A stretch of 64,000 bases of DNA from CAYVIB01 sp964451365 (GCA_964451365.1 CAYVIB010000027.1:1-64000); one strand, 5' to 3'; numbered from the stretch's first letter, positions 1 to 9,576 are shown. The notes: generated by a model from the letters alone, not told the origin. Numbers and translations: made by a program.

Positions 1-32
1 GCAGCCAATCTGGTGGGCACTGATATGTGCAT
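1..32 (-). CDS. Possible 5' end of a gene continuing off the left edge
   Basis: An ATG at 32-30 on the minus strand opens a frame that stays open to the window edge (10 codons). It lies 18 bases after the recO stop and in the same direction. The residues visible (MHISVPTRLA) do not match the start of PdxJ, which often follows recO in pseudomonads, so no identity is given. There is no clear Shine-Dalgarno sequence. Confidence 0.25.
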   Translation of the reverse strand, partial: MHISVPTRLA

Positions 33-50
33 ACTATTCGTTACACCACA

Positions 51-758
51 CTAGTCACTGCTTTTCGCCTGAATAAACAATTCCCTCGACTTCAGCGGCT
101 TATCTCCCAACAGGTGGTTTATTTGCTGGCGGCAAAGTTTTTTCGCCGATACCCGCGTCTCCGGCGCGGAAAAATCGAGTGCCTTGATGGCGCTGAGCGT
201 CCTGCCGGAAAACCTGGCGCTGCTGCAAGGATGACCGCCGGATTCAATGGAAAACCCTCTTTCCGGAACAAAACTATAACAAGCATTTTCCGCTATCGCG
301 TCACCATTGATATCACTGCCGAAATCAAAGCCGTAACCCAGGTCATCCAATAAGGTTAACTCAAACAGGCGGAGAGTTTCTTCCGTTGCACCCCTGCCGA
401 CAAGGTCTTGCAACGTTAACGCATAGACAGCGTAAAGTCGTGGGTGCGGCTCCTCCTTCGGGACAAGCTTCAGCAGCAATTCATTCAGGTACAGGCCGCA
501 ATACAGGGATTCCCCCGCCAGCAGAACCCCTTGCCCCACCTGCTCAATGCTTTTGATGGTTTTTAATTCGCCAGCACCGTACCACTGCACGAACAGCGGC
601 ACGAATTGACGGGCGGAGGGAGATCTGACACGATTTTTGGCAAGTCTCGATACCCCGGAAATCACTCCGGATTTTTCACAAAAAAAGTTAACGAGAATTT
701 TGGAGTCCGTATACGGGCGATTGTGCAACAAAAACGCCTGGTCATTGCAATCGTGCAT
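51..758 (-). CDS. recO: DNA repair protein RecO
   Basis: RecO works with RecF and RecR to load RecA onto SSB-coated single-stranded gaps and anneals complementary strands. The 235-aa product has the family's N-terminal OB-fold start (DQAFLLHNRPYTDSKILVNFF) followed by a helical region, and the length is normal. It is the distal gene of the minus-strand series lepB-DUF4845-rnc-era-recO, the usual gammaproteobacterial order, 29 bases after era, so co-transcription is likely. Identification rests on sequence pattern plus gene order. Confidence 0.93.
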   Translation of the reverse strand: MHDCNDQAFLLHNRPYTDSKILVNFFCEKSGVISGVSRLAKNRVRSPSARQFVPLFVQWYGAGELKTIKSIEQVGQGVLLAGESLYCGLYLNELLLKLVPKEEPHPRLYAVYALTLQDLVGRGATEETLRLFELTLLDDLGYGFDFGSDINGDAIAENACYSFVPERGFSIESGGHPCSSARFSGRTLSAIKALDFSAPETRVSAKKLCRQQINHLLGDKPLKSRELFIQAKSSD

Positions 759-787
759 AACAAGCTAAAATGGACACTCCACGAGTG

Positions 788-1711
788 TCAACCCTCATAT
801 CCCAGGCTGCGCAGGGCACGATCATCGTCCGACCAGCCGGATTTTACCTTGACCCAGATCTTTAGCATTACTTTTGTTTCAAGCATTCTTTCCATATCAA
901 TCCGCGCCTGCTGACCAATGCTTTTTAAGCGGGCTCCTTTTTCTCCAATCAATATTTTTTTCTGCCCGTCGCGCTCAACCAGCACCAGGGCATGTATTGT
1001 GGCCAGGTTATCATCCTGCTTAAAATCCTCGATTTCCACCGCCACCTGATATGGCAATTCGGCCCCGAGTTGTCGCGTTATTTTTTCGCGAATAATTTCA
1101 GCTGCAAGAAACCGCACGCTCCGGTCTGTCACCTGGTCCTCGGGATAAAGATGTGTGCCTTCGGGGAGGGCCTCGATTATCAGCTTTTCCAGCCGGTCAA
1201 GGTTTTTGCCGTTCAACGCCGAAACAGGAATGATTTCCGCTCCGGGAAGATCGTTTGCGAGTCTGTCGATGGAAGGAAGCAAACTGCCCTTGTTGGCAAT
1301 CTGATCCACCTTATTGATCACTGCTATGACCGTGGTAGCCGAACCCTTTACCTGCCGCAAAACATTTTCATCTTCCGGAGTCCAGTTATTCTGGTCGACA
1401 ACGAACAGCACGACATCAACATCGTTGAGCGCCGACGAGGCGGTCCTGTTCATATACCGGTTGATGGCCCGCTCCTGTCCAAGGTGAATACCGGGCGTGT
1501 CGATAAAGATCATTTGATTCGGGCCGACGGTTTTAATGCCGGTAATATTGAATCGCGTGGTTTGCGGTTTACGGGAAGTGATGCTGATTTTTTGTTCCAC
1601 CAGGTGATTCAGCAAAGTGGATTTGCCGACATTCGGCCGCCCCACGATGGCGATGAATCCCGAGCGTAATAAGTCATTGAAGGCAGGCTTAGTCATTGGC
1701 GTCCGCTTCAC
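788..1711 (-). CDS. era: GTPase Era
   Basis: Era is an essential GTPase that binds the 3' end of 16S rRNA and assists 30S maturation. Visible motifs are G1 GRPNVGKST (about residues 23-31), G3 DTPG, G4 NKVD and a C-terminal KH RNA-binding domain (GEKGARLKSIGQQAR). Two in-frame starts exist, 1711 and 1696. The second (MTKPAFN) resembles other Era N-termini and lies inside the 3' end of rnc, so the two genes overlap either way and are probably translationally coupled. Confidence 0.95.
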   Translation of the reverse strand: MKRTPMTKPAFNDLLRSGFIAIVGRPNVGKSTLLNHLVEQKISITSRKPQTTRFNITGIKTVGPNQMIFIDTPGIHLGQERAINRYMNRTASSALNDVDVVLFVVDQNNWTPEDENVLRQVKGSATTVIAVINKVDQIANKGSLLPSIDRLANDLPGAEIIPVSALNGKNLDRLEKLIIEALPEGTHLYPEDQVTDRSVRFLAAEIIREKITRQLGAELPYQVAVEIEDFKQDDNLATIHALVLVERDGQKKILIGEKGARLKSIGQQARIDMERMLETKVMLKIWVKVKSGWSDDDRALRSLGYEG

Positions 1712-2387
1712 TCAACAAACCGAGCAGGACCAGCATTTTTTCCGCCGCCTGTTTTTCCGCCACCTTTTTACTGGAACCTTTGCCGGTAGTGGGTTCACCT
1801 CGCCCCTCAATAGAACACTCCACCAAAAATTCGCGGTCGTGGGATTCGCCGGAGGATTCGATAACCCGATACAACGGTAGCGGTTTTCGGTTTTGCTGCA
1901 TATATTCCTGAAGCATTGTTTTCGGGTCCTTGGTATGCGGTTCGGCTGACAGGGTGGAAAGCCTGACATCAAACCAGGTCAGTATGCGTTCGCGACAGGC
2001 TGCCATTCCTCCGTCCAGGTATATCGCCCCAATAATGGCTTCCATGGCGTCGGCCAGAATAGAAGTTCGACGAAATCCGCCGCTCTTAAGTTCACCCTCG
2101 CCCAGTAATAAATGTTCTCCGAGCTCCAGTTCCCGCGCCAGCTCAGCCAGGGTTTCCCCCCTGACCAGGTTGGCGCGCAATCGCGTAAGTTTACCCTCTC
2201 GCAGATGGGGAAACAGGTTGAATAACGCTTCGGCAATAACGAAATTCAGCAACGCATCGCCGAGAAACTCAAGCCGCTCATTATTTTCCTTACCGACGCT
2301 GCGGTGGGAAAGAGCAAGGTCAAGCAAACTGTTGTCGGAAAATTGATAACCAATGCGTGCTGACAGAATATTATTTTTCTTCTTCAT
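1689..2387 (-). CDS. rnc: Ribonuclease III
   Basis: RNase III cleaves double-stranded RNA, releasing rRNA precursors and processing some mRNAs. The 232-aa protein carries the catalytic signature ERLEFLGDALLNFVIAEALF in the N-terminal RNase III domain and a C-terminal double-stranded RNA-binding domain ending in SSKKVAEKQAAEKML. Its start overlaps the end of the DUF4845 gene by 17 bases and its end overlaps era, a tightly packed operon. rnc messages are commonly autoregulated by the enzyme, but no specific site is identified here. Confidence 0.96.
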   Translation of the reverse strand: MKKKNNILSARIGYQFSDNSLLDLALSHRSVGKENNERLEFLGDALLNFVIAEALFNLFPHLREGKLTRLRANLVRGETLAELARELELGEHLLLGEGELKSGGFRRTSILADAMEAIIGAIYLDGGMAACRERILTWFDVRLSTLSAEPHTKDPKTMLQEYMQQNRKPLPLYRVIESSGESHDREFLVECSIEGRGEPTTGKGSSKKVAEKQAAEKMLVLLGLLSEADAND

Positions 2388-2787
2388 CAGCTATCAAAGG
2401 TGTACAACAGGCTTCCGGATTCGAGGTGTCCAACTGGTTTTCAAAACGCATAACCACGTCTATATTGCCGGCGATATTCTCCCGCACTTCATAGTCAATG
2501 TTTACTATCATTCCCTCTGCCCTTCGTATGACTTTGATATTATTGACCGGCTCGCCCCGCACCCCGTTCAGGTCAAAGTAGTTCCTCAATCGCTGGGTGA
2601 TTTGCTCGCGGCTCAGGTTGCTGGCATCCGGACTGGAACCTATGGATTTAAGTCCGTCAACGACCAGCGTATTGTCGTAATAGGCGGGAACCATTGCGTA
2701 GGCAAGCGTCAGTGCCAGACCAAACAGGAAAATTACCACCAGCCAGCCAAAGGCACTCAACCCTTTTTGTTTTACCAGAGATCGCAT
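2371..2787 (-). CDS. DUF4845 family membrane protein
   Basis: A small single-pass inner-membrane protein of unknown role, conserved between lepB and rnc in many gammaproteobacteria. It has one N-terminal membrane helix (SAFGWLVVIFLFGLALTLAY) followed by a periplasmic domain. The ATG at 2787 is preferred over a GTG at 2799 because a GGAG ribosome site lies six bases before it. It overlaps rnc at its 3' end and follows lepB by about 15 bases. The position suggests a function linked to envelope protein processing, but this is only context. Confidence 0.85.
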   Translation of the reverse strand: MRSLVKQKGLSAFGWLVVIFLFGLALTLAYAMVPAYYDNTLVVDGLKSIGSSPDASNLSREQITQRLRNYFDLNGVRGEPVNNIKVIRRAEGMIVNIDYEVRENIAGNIDVVMRFENQLDTSNPEACCTPLIADEEEK

Positions 2788-2802
2788 AATCATCTCCACA
2801 AT

Positions 2803-3663
2803 TTAGATAGTACCTACCCGGGAAAAACTTGGCAGGCTGAAAAAATCTTCCCAGTGCATCCAGATGGCGAATGCCTTGCCCACTATCCTGTCTTCGGGGA
2901 CAAATCCCCAATCGCGACTGTCCAGGCTGTTGTCCCGGTTGTCTCCCATCATGAAGTAATGTCCCGCGGGCACGGTCCAGGAACCGTTAATACTGTATCG
3001 CCCGGGCTGGACGCATTTGCGCATCAAGTGGGATTCATCACCAAAGGTTTCCTCGGCCACCACGTAGGATGAACCGTAGCACTGCTCGCCCCGCCTCAGG
3101 GCCGGTTCCGCCCGCACGAACTCCTGCGGCATCTCCTCGCCATTGATATACAGCACATTATTAATATAGCTTACTTTGTCACCAGGCAAACCGATAACCC
3201 GCTTGATAAAGTAGCGCTTTTCGTTAGGCGGAAAAAATACCATCACGTCACCCCGTTTGGGGTCAGATATGTCGATAATTTTGGTGCGCACAATCGGCAA
3301 TCGAATGCCGTAGGTAAACTTATTGACGGCAATAAAATCACCGACTTCCAATGTCGGCACCATGGATTCGGACGGAATTTGAAAGGGCTCGATGATAAAA
3401 GAGCGCAACACAAACACCAGTAACAATACAGGAAAAAAAGACTTTGAATACTCAACCACCGCCGGCTCATGCGAGGCTGCGGCCAGGGCTTTTTGATATC
3501 CAATATCGGAATTCTTTTTCTCCTCGGACAGCCCGCTGTATTGTTTACCCACTTCCGCGATTGCCTGCAATCGCTTTTTGCGCAGGAAAATAAAATCCAG
3601 TGCCCACACCGCACCAGTGAAGGCAACGAGCAGGAACAGTATTAACGGTAGATTGATATCCAT
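2803..3663 (-). CDS. lepB: Signal peptidase I
   Basis: LepB removes signal peptides from proteins exported by Sec and Tat. The 286-aa product has two N-terminal membrane segments. The catalytic serine is in PSESMVPTLEVGDF, the general-base lysine in KRVIGLPGDKV, and the conserved box is GDNRDNSLDSRDWG. The size is typical for the gammaproteobacterial enzyme. It sits 85 bases after lepA on the same strand, the common lepA-lepB pairing. Confidence 0.96.
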   Translation of the reverse strand: MDINLPLILFLLVAFTGAVWALDFIFLRKKRLQAIAEVGKQYSGLSEEKKNSDIGYQKALAAASHEPAVVEYSKSFFPVLLLVFVLRSFIIEPFQIPSESMVPTLEVGDFIAVNKFTYGIRLPIVRTKIIDISDPKRGDVMVFFPPNEKRYFIKRVIGLPGDKVSYINNVLYINGEEMPQEFVRAEPALRRGEQCYGSSYVVAEETFGDESHLMRKCVQPGRYSINGSWTVPAGHYFMMGDNRDNSLDSRDWGFVPEDRIVGKAFAIWMHWEDFFSLPSFSRVGTI

Positions 3664-3748
3664 TTTATAGTGTTCTCTTTTGATTCTTGGTCAGGCACCG
3701 ATGTCACTAACGGTCTGCAGTTCAGAAACAGGGGGTTCCGGACAGGCA

Positions 3749-5548
3749 TTAACTATCGACCTTTAATACGGCCAGGAACGCCTCCTGCGGAATTTCCACG
3801 CGTCCGACCTGTTTCATTCGCTTTTTCCCTGCTTTTTGTTTTTCCAGCAGTTTCTTTTTACGCGTCACGTCACCGCCGTAACACTTGGCCGTCACGTTTT
3901 TCCGCAAGGCTTTTACCGTGGTTCGGGCAATAATCTGGCCACCAATGGCTGCCTGAATTGCCACATCGAACATCTGCCGCGGTATCAGCTCCTTCATTTT
4001 ATCCGCCAGCGCGCGCCCCTTGTGATGAGCGTTATCGCGATGGACGATGAGTGCGAGGGCATCCACTTTTTCCGAGTTGATCAGGATATCCAACCGCACC
4101 AGCGGCGCCGCGTCGAAGCGGATAAAACTGTAATCGAGTGAAGCAAATCCGCGGCTGACCGATTTTAACCGATCAAAAAAATCCATTACCACTTCGCTCA
4201 TCGGCAGCTCGTATGTCAGTGACACCTGGCCACCCAGGTACTGCATATCCTTTTGCATGCCCCGCTTTTCCACGCACAGGGTAATCACCGCGCCGAGGTG
4301 CGCCTGCGGCATGAGTATGTTGGCCTGCACAATAGGTTCACGCATTTCCTGGATGATGGCCACTTCCGGCAGCTTGGACGGATTATCCACATAAACGATT
4401 TCACCGTCGGTTTTTACCACCTCGTAGACCACGGTGGGCGCGGTGGTGATCAGGTCGAGATCATACTCGCGCTCCAGCCGTTCCTGGATAATCTCCATGT
4501 GCAACATGCCCAGGAAACCACAGCGAAAGCCGAAACCCAGCGCATCCGAGCTTTCCGGTTCATAAAACAGGGAGGCGTCATTGAGGGTCAGTCGCGCCAA
4601 GGCGTCGCGGAAGGATTCGTAATCATCCGAATCCACCGGAAACAGGCCAGCGTACACCTGGGGTTTGATCTTTTTAAAGCCCGGCAGAGCCGGCACGTTG
4701 CTGGTGGCGGCGTGGGTCAACGTATCGCCGACGGGGGCTCCCTGGATATCCTTGATACCGGCCACCACAAAGCCCACTTCGCCCGCGCGCAGAATGCCGG
4801 TATCCGTGAGTTTCGGCGTGAATACCCCCACGCGGTCGACAACGTGCGCTTTGCCGATGGACTTGGAGATAATTTTTTCCTTTACCTTCAGGGTGCCCTG
4901 CTTCACCCTCACCAGGGACACGACACCAAGATAGTTATCAAACCAGGAATCGATGATCAGGGCCTGCAGTGGCGCGCTGACATCCCCCACCGGCGGTGGT
5001 ACCAGCTTGATCAGTCCCTCCAGCACTTCCTCCACACCCAGCCCGGATTTGGCGCTGCAGCGGACCGCGTCCGTGGCGTCGATACCGATAATGTCCTCGA
5101 TTTCGTGCGCGACTCTTTCCGGTTCCGCCTGGGGCAGGTCGATCTTGTTCAGTACCGGAATGACTTCCAGGTTCTGTTCGATGGCGGTATAGCAGTTGGC
5201 GACGGACTGCGCTTCGACACCCTGCGCCGCATCGACCACCAGCAGCGCACCTTCACAGGCCGCCAGCGAGCGCGACACCTCATAGGAAAAATCCACATGG
5301 CCGGGAGTATCGATGAAATTGAGCTGGTAGGTTTTTCCATCGCGGGCGTTATAGTCCAGGGTAACGCTCTGCGCCTTGATGGTGATGCCGCGTTCCCGTT
5401 CCAGGTCCATGGAATCGAGCACCTGCTCGGCCATTTCCCTGTCGGACAGGCCACCGCAAAGCTGAATAAAGCGATCCGCCAGGGTGGATTTCCCGTGATC
5501 GATATGCGCGATGATGGAAAAATTTCTGATATGACTAAGTTGTGTCAC
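3749..5548 (-). CDS. lepA: Elongation factor 4 (LepA)
   Basis: A ribosome-bound translational GTPase that can back-translocate stalled ribosomes. The G-domain motif AHIDHGKST, followed by DTPGHVDF and NKIDLP, is clear, and the C-terminal domain ends in the basic KKKLLEKQKAGKKRMKQVGRVEIPQ region typical of the family. A GTG at 5548 (VTQLSHIRNF) is chosen over the ATG at 5566 because it aligns with the usual MSDLSHIRNF start and gives 599 residues, the normal length. Confidence 0.95.
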   Translation of the reverse strand: MTQLSHIRNFSIIAHIDHGKSTLADRFIQLCGGLSDREMAEQVLDSMDLERERGITIKAQSVTLDYNARDGKTYQLNFIDTPGHVDFSYEVSRSLAACEGALLVVDAAQGVEAQSVANCYTAIEQNLEVIPVLNKIDLPQAEPERVAHEIEDIIGIDATDAVRCSAKSGLGVEEVLEGLIKLVPPPVGDVSAPLQALIIDSWFDNYLGVVSLVRVKQGTLKVKEKIISKSIGKAHVVDRVGVFTPKLTDTGILRAGEVGFVVAGIKDIQGAPVGDTLTHAATSNVPALPGFKKIKPQVYAGLFPVDSDDYESFRDALARLTLNDASLFYEPESSDALGFGFRCGFLGMLHMEIIQERLEREYDLDLITTAPTVVYEVVKTDGEIVYVDNPSKLPEVAIIQEMREPIVQANILMPQAHLGAVITLCVEKRGMQKDMQYLGGQVSLTYELPMSEVVMDFFDRLKSVSRGFASLDYSFIRFDAAPLVRLDILINSEKVDALALIVHRDNAHHKGRALADKMKELIPRQMFDVAIQAAIGGQIIARTTVKALRKNVTAKCYGGDVTRKKKLLEKQKAGKKRMKQVGRVEIPQEAFLAVLKVDS

Positions 5549-5697
5549 GTACTGCCTGCAACCCATTGAAATAGTTGAAAATACCCCAACCCCCGGGCAA
5601 TTGTGGGCGCAAGTCTACAGTATTTGCCGCAGCCACGCTATGCGCGCGCCGCGGCGGTAATATTGGATAGGGGACAAGCCCAGGCTCGGTCCAAAAG

Positions 5698-7080
5698 CTA
5701 TTTGCCCAGAGTGATGGTACGGAATACCGGCCGTCCTTCAGTAAAGAAGCGAATAGGCAACAAGCTGTCCGCGGGCAGGTCTTTTACGATGCGCTTGTAA
5801 TCCTCGAGGCTTTTTATCTGTTCAAACCCGAGTTGCACGATCACATCCCCCGGTGATACGCCCGCTTTGGCCGCAGGTCCATCCGGGTCGACCTTCTGCA
5901 CCACCACACCGCCATCCAGGCTCCAGGACTGCTTGAGAGTATCATCCAGCTCTCCCACCTGAATACCCAGGCGCCCTCCGACTTTTTCGTCGGTTTGGAT
6001 TTGAGCCGGCGTATCCATATCGCTTTCCGCCGGGGGCAGTGCGCCCACTTCAACACTCAGGGTTCTCTTCCTTTTCTCCCGGTAGATAACGACGTCCACT
6101 TTTTTGCCCGGCGGTGTCGCACCGACGACATGCGGCAGATCGCCCGAACTATCGATTTCGTGACCACCGAACTCGACAATGATATCGCCTTCACGAAGAC
6201 CGGCTTCCTGCGCAGGCGTTCCCTCGCGTACCCGCTGGATTAAGGCGCCCCGCGGCCTCTTCAGGCCGAACGCCTGCGCCAGGTCACGGTCCACCTCGAC
6301 AATTTCCACGCCCAGCCAGCCACGGTCCACCCGGCCCTTGGCCTTCAACTGGTTCACCACGTCCTGGGCTACACTGGCCGGGATGGCGAAAGACAGTCCG
6401 ATGGACCCACCGGAACGGGTGTAGATCTGCGAGTTCACACCCACAACGTGGCCATCCATGTTAAACAGCGGGCCGCCAGAGTTACCCGGGTTAATCGCCA
6501 CGTCGGTTTGAATAAACGGTACATAGTTTTCCTGGCTTTCCGTGGGGATGCTTCTGCCCATGGCGCTGACAATGCCGGCACTGGCGGAAAAGTCCAGGCC
6601 AAAAGGTGACCCGATGGCGACGACCCACTCACCAATTTTCAATGCTTCGGAGTTACCAAACTCAAGGTACTTGAACCCCTTGTCGTCCACTTTCAACAGC
6701 GCCAGGTCGGACCTTCTGTCACGCCCGACTACTTCCGCCTTGTACTCACGACGATCAGTGAGCCGGACAAATATTTCGTCCGCCTGATCAACCACATGAA
6801 AATTCGTCAGGATGTAACCGTCGCTGGAGATAAAAAAGCCCGACCCCATCGCGTGCGCGTCCCGTTCCGGAATCTGCTCGGGGTCAAAAAAGTGCCGGAA
6901 AAGATCCGGCAGCTGCTGGCCGGGCGGCACTTGAAACTGCGCCCCATCCATTTTGGTAACGGTGTTGATTTTGACTACGGCCGCTGAATTGTTCTCGATC
7001 AGTTGGGTAAAATCGGGAAGCTCGCGCGCGGTCACTGCCGGCGCAACCAGCGCTATCAGCAATACTAATCGGGCAAACAT
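5698..7080 (-). CDS. mucD: Periplasmic serine endoprotease of the DegP/DegQ/MucD type
   Basis: An HtrA-family protease and chaperone for misfolded envelope proteins. A signal peptide covers about residues 1-18 (cleavage near VTA|REL). The trypsin-like domain shows the triad in TNFHVV, SDLALLKV and NPGNSGGPLF, followed by two PDZ domains (about 265-345 and 370-455). It lies downstream of rpoE-mucA-mucB-rseC, and MucD normally dampens this sigma-factor pathway, so the location fits. The mucD rather than degQ name is chosen from context. Confidence 0.9.
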   Translation of the reverse strand: MFARLVLLIALVAPAVTARELPDFTQLIENNSAAVVKINTVTKMDGAQFQVPPGQQLPDLFRHFFDPEQIPERDAHAMGSGFFISSDGYILTNFHVVDQADEIFVRLTDRREYKAEVVGRDRRSDLALLKVDDKGFKYLEFGNSEALKIGEWVVAIGSPFGLDFSASAGIVSAMGRSIPTESQENYVPFIQTDVAINPGNSGGPLFNMDGHVVGVNSQIYTRSGGSIGLSFAIPASVAQDVVNQLKAKGRVDRGWLGVEIVEVDRDLAQAFGLKRPRGALIQRVREGTPAQEAGLREGDIIVEFGGHEIDSSGDLPHVVGATPPGKKVDVVIYREKRKRTLSVEVGALPPAESDMDTPAQIQTDEKVGGRLGIQVGELDDTLKQSWSLDGGVVVQKVDPDGPAAKAGVSPGDVIVQLGFEQIKSLEDYKRIVKDLPADSLLPIRFFTEGRPVFRTITLGK

Positions 7081-7144
7081 TCATTTATCTCCGAAAGCTT
7101 TAAAGGAAAAAACAGAGCTGGGAGTCGTGGTATCCGCCGGCGAA

Positions 7145-7603
7145 TCACTCCCTTACCCTGGACAACACCACAGCGTGATAACCAAATCTGTCACAACGGG
7201 ATTTACCCATAATTTGGGCGTGAAGACGAACTATCAACCCTCCAAATAAAATTCCCGCTGCCGCCAGTAACGCTAACACTCCGTCGGGCAATCCGAGTCC
7301 CGCGCCCACCAGGACAAAGACCAGCAGGGATACGAGGGGACCGAGATAAACAAACAACGCCGCCTTCAACAGCGCGGTTTCCTCAAGGCCGATGGCAACA
7401 GTATCGCCCACGCTCCAGATCTCATCCGGCCCGTCCCGGCGAAAGAGGGCCTTGATTAACGACAGGTTTTGCGATGTGCGGGCCAGGAGCCGTTGCCCGC
7501 ACCCATGGCGGGCGGCACATCCGGAGCAAACGGTTTTTTTTAGTGTTTCCACCCACAGGCCGTCGTCATCCACGGCAATTACCCGGCCCGTTTCGGTCAG
7601 CAT
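7145..7603 (-). CDS. rseC: RseC/MucC family envelope-stress regulator
   Basis: A 152-aa inner-membrane protein with an N-terminal cytoplasmic cysteine cluster (TVCSGCAARHGCGQ) and two central hydrophobic helices (about residues 75-125). The family is known as RseC in E. coli and MucC in pseudomonads and is linked to sigma-E control and SoxR reduction. It starts 7 bases after mucB, as part of the rpoE-mucA-mucB-mucC-mucD order. Its biochemical activity is not settled for the family. Confidence 0.88.
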   Translation of the reverse strand: MLTETGRVIAVDDDGLWVETLKKTVCSGCAARHGCGQRLLARTSQNLSLIKALFRRDGPDEIWSVGDTVAIGLEETALLKAALFVYLGPLVSLLVFVLVGAGLGLPDGVLALLAAAGILFGGLIVRLHAQIMGKSRCDRFGYHAVVLSRVRE

Positions 7604-7609
7604 GGTAAG

Positions 7610-8647
7610 TTAACGCACCGCTTTTTGAATCGACAGCGAAACCCTGCGGGCGGTCTCCACGGGAATTTCGCCGACAATGGTGACATAGAGGGGTTCGCCA
7701 TTCGTTGCGGACAGAACACTCATTAATGCCACGGTCGCACCCCGCCAGACGGGTTGCCCCAGGTGCAGGTCCTGCCGGTCATGAACAAAAACGGAGAACG
7801 ATGCCAGGCCATCGGTGTAGGTTTCCATATGGCCGTCGTCCTCGGAATAACTGTAATCCGCAAGCACAAAACCACCCGGGAGCCATTCCGGTTTCCAGGG
7901 ACTGCCCAAGGAAGTACGCGATTTTGCGCAGGTATCGGATGAGAGCACCTGCGTTTTCTCGCGGTCTTCATCGGTAAGGAAATGATCCTCTGAAAGGCCA
8001 TCTTCCAGTTCGAGGGAAACAAACTGAACGCGCTCCAGGACAATTTTCTGTCCGGACGTGATCAGGGATTTGACCAGCAACCCGGTTTCCTTGTCCACCC
8101 CCAGGGTAAACCCGTAACGGAACTGATCCCTGGGTACGATCCGCACTACCGAAACATCCCGACCTGCAACCCTGTCACTGCCAAGGACCTGTCCCGAATA
8201 GAAGCGGTCGAGACTGATAATCTCGCCGTTATTCGTCGACAGGGTGCCCCCGCGCAGCAAGTGGCGGCCCGGTGTCAGGCAATCAATCCTGCTACCCAGG
8301 CGTAAAAACTTTCGCTCCGGCCCATCCAGGTGATTGATTTTTTCATATTCCACACCGTCAATAACGGCGTGAATAATCTCCAGCGCCTCGATATTGCCGG
8401 TACTTCCGTGCTGATAGGTAAACTCGCCCCGAAAACTGTGTTTCTGCATGGCAGAACCCAACTGGCGAAGAACATGATCCACCGTAACGGGCGCCTGCGA
8501 CGCATGGACGGTGGAAACCGAGAATATAGACAGGAGAAGGAATCCGAACGCTTTTAACGAACTCCACACCACGCGGCTTTGCGCCTCGCCGGCTGCGGAA
8601 CTCCCTTTAGCGACTCTCATGCCCTCGCCCAGGCAACGCCAAGCCAT
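7610..8647 (-). CDS. mucB: Sigma-E regulatory protein MucB/RseB
   Basis: A periplasmic protein that binds the anti-sigma factor MucA, shields it from the site-1 protease and senses mislocalised lipoprotein or lipopolysaccharide signals. The 345-aa product has an export signal (hydrophobic stretch FGFLLLSIFSVSTVHA) and the two-domain MucB/RseB body, including the LolA-like N-terminal region. The true start could be the ATG at 8620, which would shorten the long N-terminal region before the signal helix. It follows mucA by only 6 bases. Confidence 0.9.
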   Translation of the reverse strand: MAWRCLGEGMRVAKGSSAAGEAQSRVVWSSLKAFGFLLLSIFSVSTVHASQAPVTVDHVLRQLGSAMQKHSFRGEFTYQHGSTGNIEALEIIHAVIDGVEYEKINHLDGPERKFLRLGSRIDCLTPGRHLLRGGTLSTNNGEIISLDRFYSGQVLGSDRVAGRDVSVVRIVPRDQFRYGFTLGVDKETGLLVKSLITSGQKIVLERVQFVSLELEDGLSEDHFLTDEDREKTQVLSSDTCAKSRTSLGSPWKPEWLPGGFVLADYSYSEDDGHMETYTDGLASFSVFVHDRQDLHLGQPVWRGATVALMSVLSATNGEPLYVTIVGEIPVETARRVSLSIQKAVR

Positions 8648-8653
8648 CTGAAC

Positions 8654-9472
8654 CTACTGCTGTTGCTGAACGCTCTTTTCGGCGGGTTGATCGCCGGCCA
8701 CCACATCCTGCCTGTCCAGTTTGGAAACCCGCGCAATCGGCACAACACCGAGCCCACTCGCGGCAGAGGCCTGTTCGGCATGCTTCAATAAAACGTGGTT
8801 CAGGTATTCCTGCAGCTCCTGGTCACCGACAACACGCGATGCCTTGAGTGTAATCGGCCGATACGTGGCGGAGTTAAGGTAAGAAGTGCTCCTGGTGGAT
8901 TGACTGCCCACGCTCGCGTGTTGGGCGGAATGATACGGCGCCTGGAAGCCCGCCGGGACAAACACGGTAGCGCTTTGGTCCGAAGGTAAATCCACCTCGG
9001 CGATAGGATCCAGCGGTACCTGTTCGATGCCACCAAACTGCTGTGCTCCCAGCAGAACCCCTATGGCCACTGTAGCAGCGATGGATGCCTTGCCGGCACC
9101 TTCCCACCAGCGGGCAACAGCAACGGCTCCGGCATGGGTGGAAGTTGCCGCCGGCAATGTCATGGCAGCCGGCAAAGATTCTTCCGGCCGGGGCTGAGGG
9201 TTATCGAGGGCGGCTCTGACACGGGCGGCCAGATCCAGGGAAGCCAGGTCCGGGGAAGACTGTTGCGACCCGGCGCGAGTGGAAGAGCCCAACTCTCCTC
9301 TCAGCTCACCTCGCATGGCCGCGCCAATCAAGTGGTACCGCCGCCAGGTTTCCCTGACAGAGGGACTGGTTTCCGCTTCTTTCAGAACCCGGCGCAGGTC
9401 GAAGTCATCGGTTTCGCCGTCGACCAGCGCGGAAATGGATTCTTTCAGAATATCGTTGGGAATGTTTGCCAT
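8654..9472 (-). CDS. mucA: Anti-sigma factor MucA/RseA
   Basis: An inner-membrane anti-sigma factor that holds the RpoE-type sigma factor until regulated proteolysis. The N-terminal cytoplasmic domain starts NDILKESISALVDGETDDFD, as expected for sigma binding. One membrane helix follows (KASIAATVAIGVLLGA, about residues 131-150), and the rest is periplasmic. It is long for the family (272 aa), because of a low-complexity cytoplasmic stretch before the helix and an acidic/Gln tail. A repeat-bearing gap of 236 bases separates it from rpoE. Confidence 0.9.
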   Translation of the reverse strand: MANIPNDILKESISALVDGETDDFDLRRVLKEAETSPSVRETWRRYHLIGAAMRGELRGELGSSTRAGSQQSSPDLASLDLAARVRAALDNPQPRPEESLPAAMTLPAATSTHAGAVAVARWWEGAGKASIAATVAIGVLLGAQQFGGIEQVPLDPIAEVDLPSDQSATVFVPAGFQAPYHSAQHASVGSQSTRSTSYLNSATYRPITLKASRVVGDQELQEYLNHVLLKHAEQASAASGLGVVPIARVSKLDRQDVVAGDQPAEKSVQQQQ

Positions 9473-9514
9473 ATACCAAATTGCCTGCTCTAGGAGTTAA
9501 ACGTATTGTTATCT

Positions 9515-9538
9515 GTTGGTACTACAGTTGGTACTACA
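9515..9538. repeat. Tandem 12-bp repeat, two copies
   Basis: GTTGGTACTACA occurs twice in exact tandem (9515-9526 and 9527-9538) in the gap between rpoE and mucA, within the mucA 5' untranslated region on the minus strand. No function can be assigned from sequence alone. Confidence 0.9.
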
Positions 9539-9546
9539 ACTTTAAA

Positions 9547-9576
9547 ATTGCAAACTTAAAAATTGCAAACTTAAAA
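9547..9576. repeat. Tandem 15-bp repeat, two copies
   Basis: ATTGCAAACTTAAAA is repeated exactly (9547-9561, 9562-9576), nine bases from the 12-bp tandem repeat. A partial third copy precedes it. The block is AT-rich and lies between rpoE and mucA, where many relatives have almost no spacing. Confidence 0.9.

Noticed and set aside
4253..5569. 438-codon open frame antisense to lepA
   Set aside because: It mirrors a strongly conserved gene with high GC at third positions, has no ribosome site and no family resemblance.
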